Position numbers and translations under genes: made by a program. From an uncultured Oscillospiraceae bacterium (GTDB lineage Bacteria > Bacillota > Clostridia > Oscillospirales > Oscillospiraceae), in the NCBI GenBank assembly GCA_910579595.1, contig CAJTVM010000132.1, forward strand, positions 1 through 5,961: DNA of 5,961 nucleotides, written 5' to 3'. The notes beneath the pieces were generated by a model, which saw only the letters and a list, made by a program, of their open reading frames with translations, had not been told where the DNA came from and searched no databases. This document shows, one piece after another, positions 5,923-5,961 of the stretch (its first letter is position 1; each line of letters starts with the position of its first letter).

Positions 5923-5959
5923 TAAAATGAAAGAAAACGCCGAGGAAAAAATGTAATTT
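5908..5959. repeat. Right copy of 52-bp terminal inverted repeat (probable IS end)
   Basis: This is the exact reverse complement of bases 1-52. It starts directly after the last portal codon (GAC, 5905-5907) with TGTCAG and brings the portal frame to TGA within five codons. Two further bases (5960-5961) have no partner on the left because the window ends there. Starting with TG, ~50-bp length, AT-richness and internal repeats fit an insertion-sequence end entered from outside. Confidence 0.85.
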
Positions 5960-5961
5960 TG
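5914..5961 (+). repeat. Internal direct repeat within the terminal repeat (2 x 24 bp)
   Basis: Units 5914-5937 and 5938-5961 both begin CGCCGA and share an AAAATG core at the same offset, agreeing at 14 of the first 16 bases and 16 of 24 overall. The mirror units on the left lie at about 23-46 and 1-22. Paired repeated sites near each end are characteristic of transposase binding sites, notably in IS21-family elements. The element body is not visible. Confidence 0.6.

Noticed and set aside
1..5961. CRISPR array, tRNA or rRNA genes.
   Set aside because: No regularly spaced repeats, cloverleaf-like sequence or ribosomal RNA sequence was seen by eye on either strand.
1..5961. The window itself as a complete transposon with 52-bp ends.
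   Set aside because: No transposase lies inside. The repeats are oriented with TGTCAG tips facing inward to the phage DNA and cut two phage genes, so the element bodies lie outside.

Overview
The window is a 5.96 kb GC-rich piece of a tailed-phage (Caudoviricetes) or prophage genome. All credible genes are on the + strand. Strong AGGAGG-type ribosome binding sites, GC-rich codons (CGG for Arg, CTG for Leu) and the gene order suggest a phage of a high-GC Firmicutes host, plausibly a gut Clostridia/Oscillospiraceae relative. The host assignment is inference.

Layout, left to right: an end copy of a 52-bp inverted repeat (1-52); the C-terminal piece of an SNF2-type helicase (53-377); a small Cys-rich zinc-ribbon-like protein (380-601); a coiled-coil protein with a Cys-rich tail (604-966); a sigma-region-4-like phage regulator of the DUF1492/ArpU type (980-1420); a non-coding stretch with a promoter-like sequence, a small palindrome, a strong intrinsic-terminator hairpin and a second hairpin (1421-1636); a ParB-fold protein (1637-2125); an overlapping DNA cytosine-5 methyltransferase (2118-3161); small terminase (3166-3546); large terminase (3524-4756); an SPP1 gp6-like portal gene (from 4770) that is split by a one-base frameshift near 5067 and cut off at 5907; and the second copy of the 52-bp repeat (5908-5959).

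The first block is the end of the early/replication region. The sigma-like protein probably controls late transcription. The non-coding stretch looks like the early-to-late switch. After it comes the DNA-packaging module: TerS recognises the genome, TerL cuts and pumps it, and the portal is the capsid channel. The ParB-like protein and methyltransferase are a modification cassette placed just ahead of packaging.

The most unusual points are structural. The window is bounded by perfect 52-bp inverted repeats that are AT-rich, begin TGTCAG, contain an internal ~24-bp direct repeat and interrupt a gene at each side. This is what insertion-sequence ends look like (IS21-type architecture is my best guess), with the element bodies lying outside the window. 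Second, the portal frameshift falls on TCC TTT CGG, which resembles a known +1 ribosomal frameshift site, although a mutation or sequencing error is the simpler explanation. I found no transposase, tRNA, rRNA or CRISPR array.
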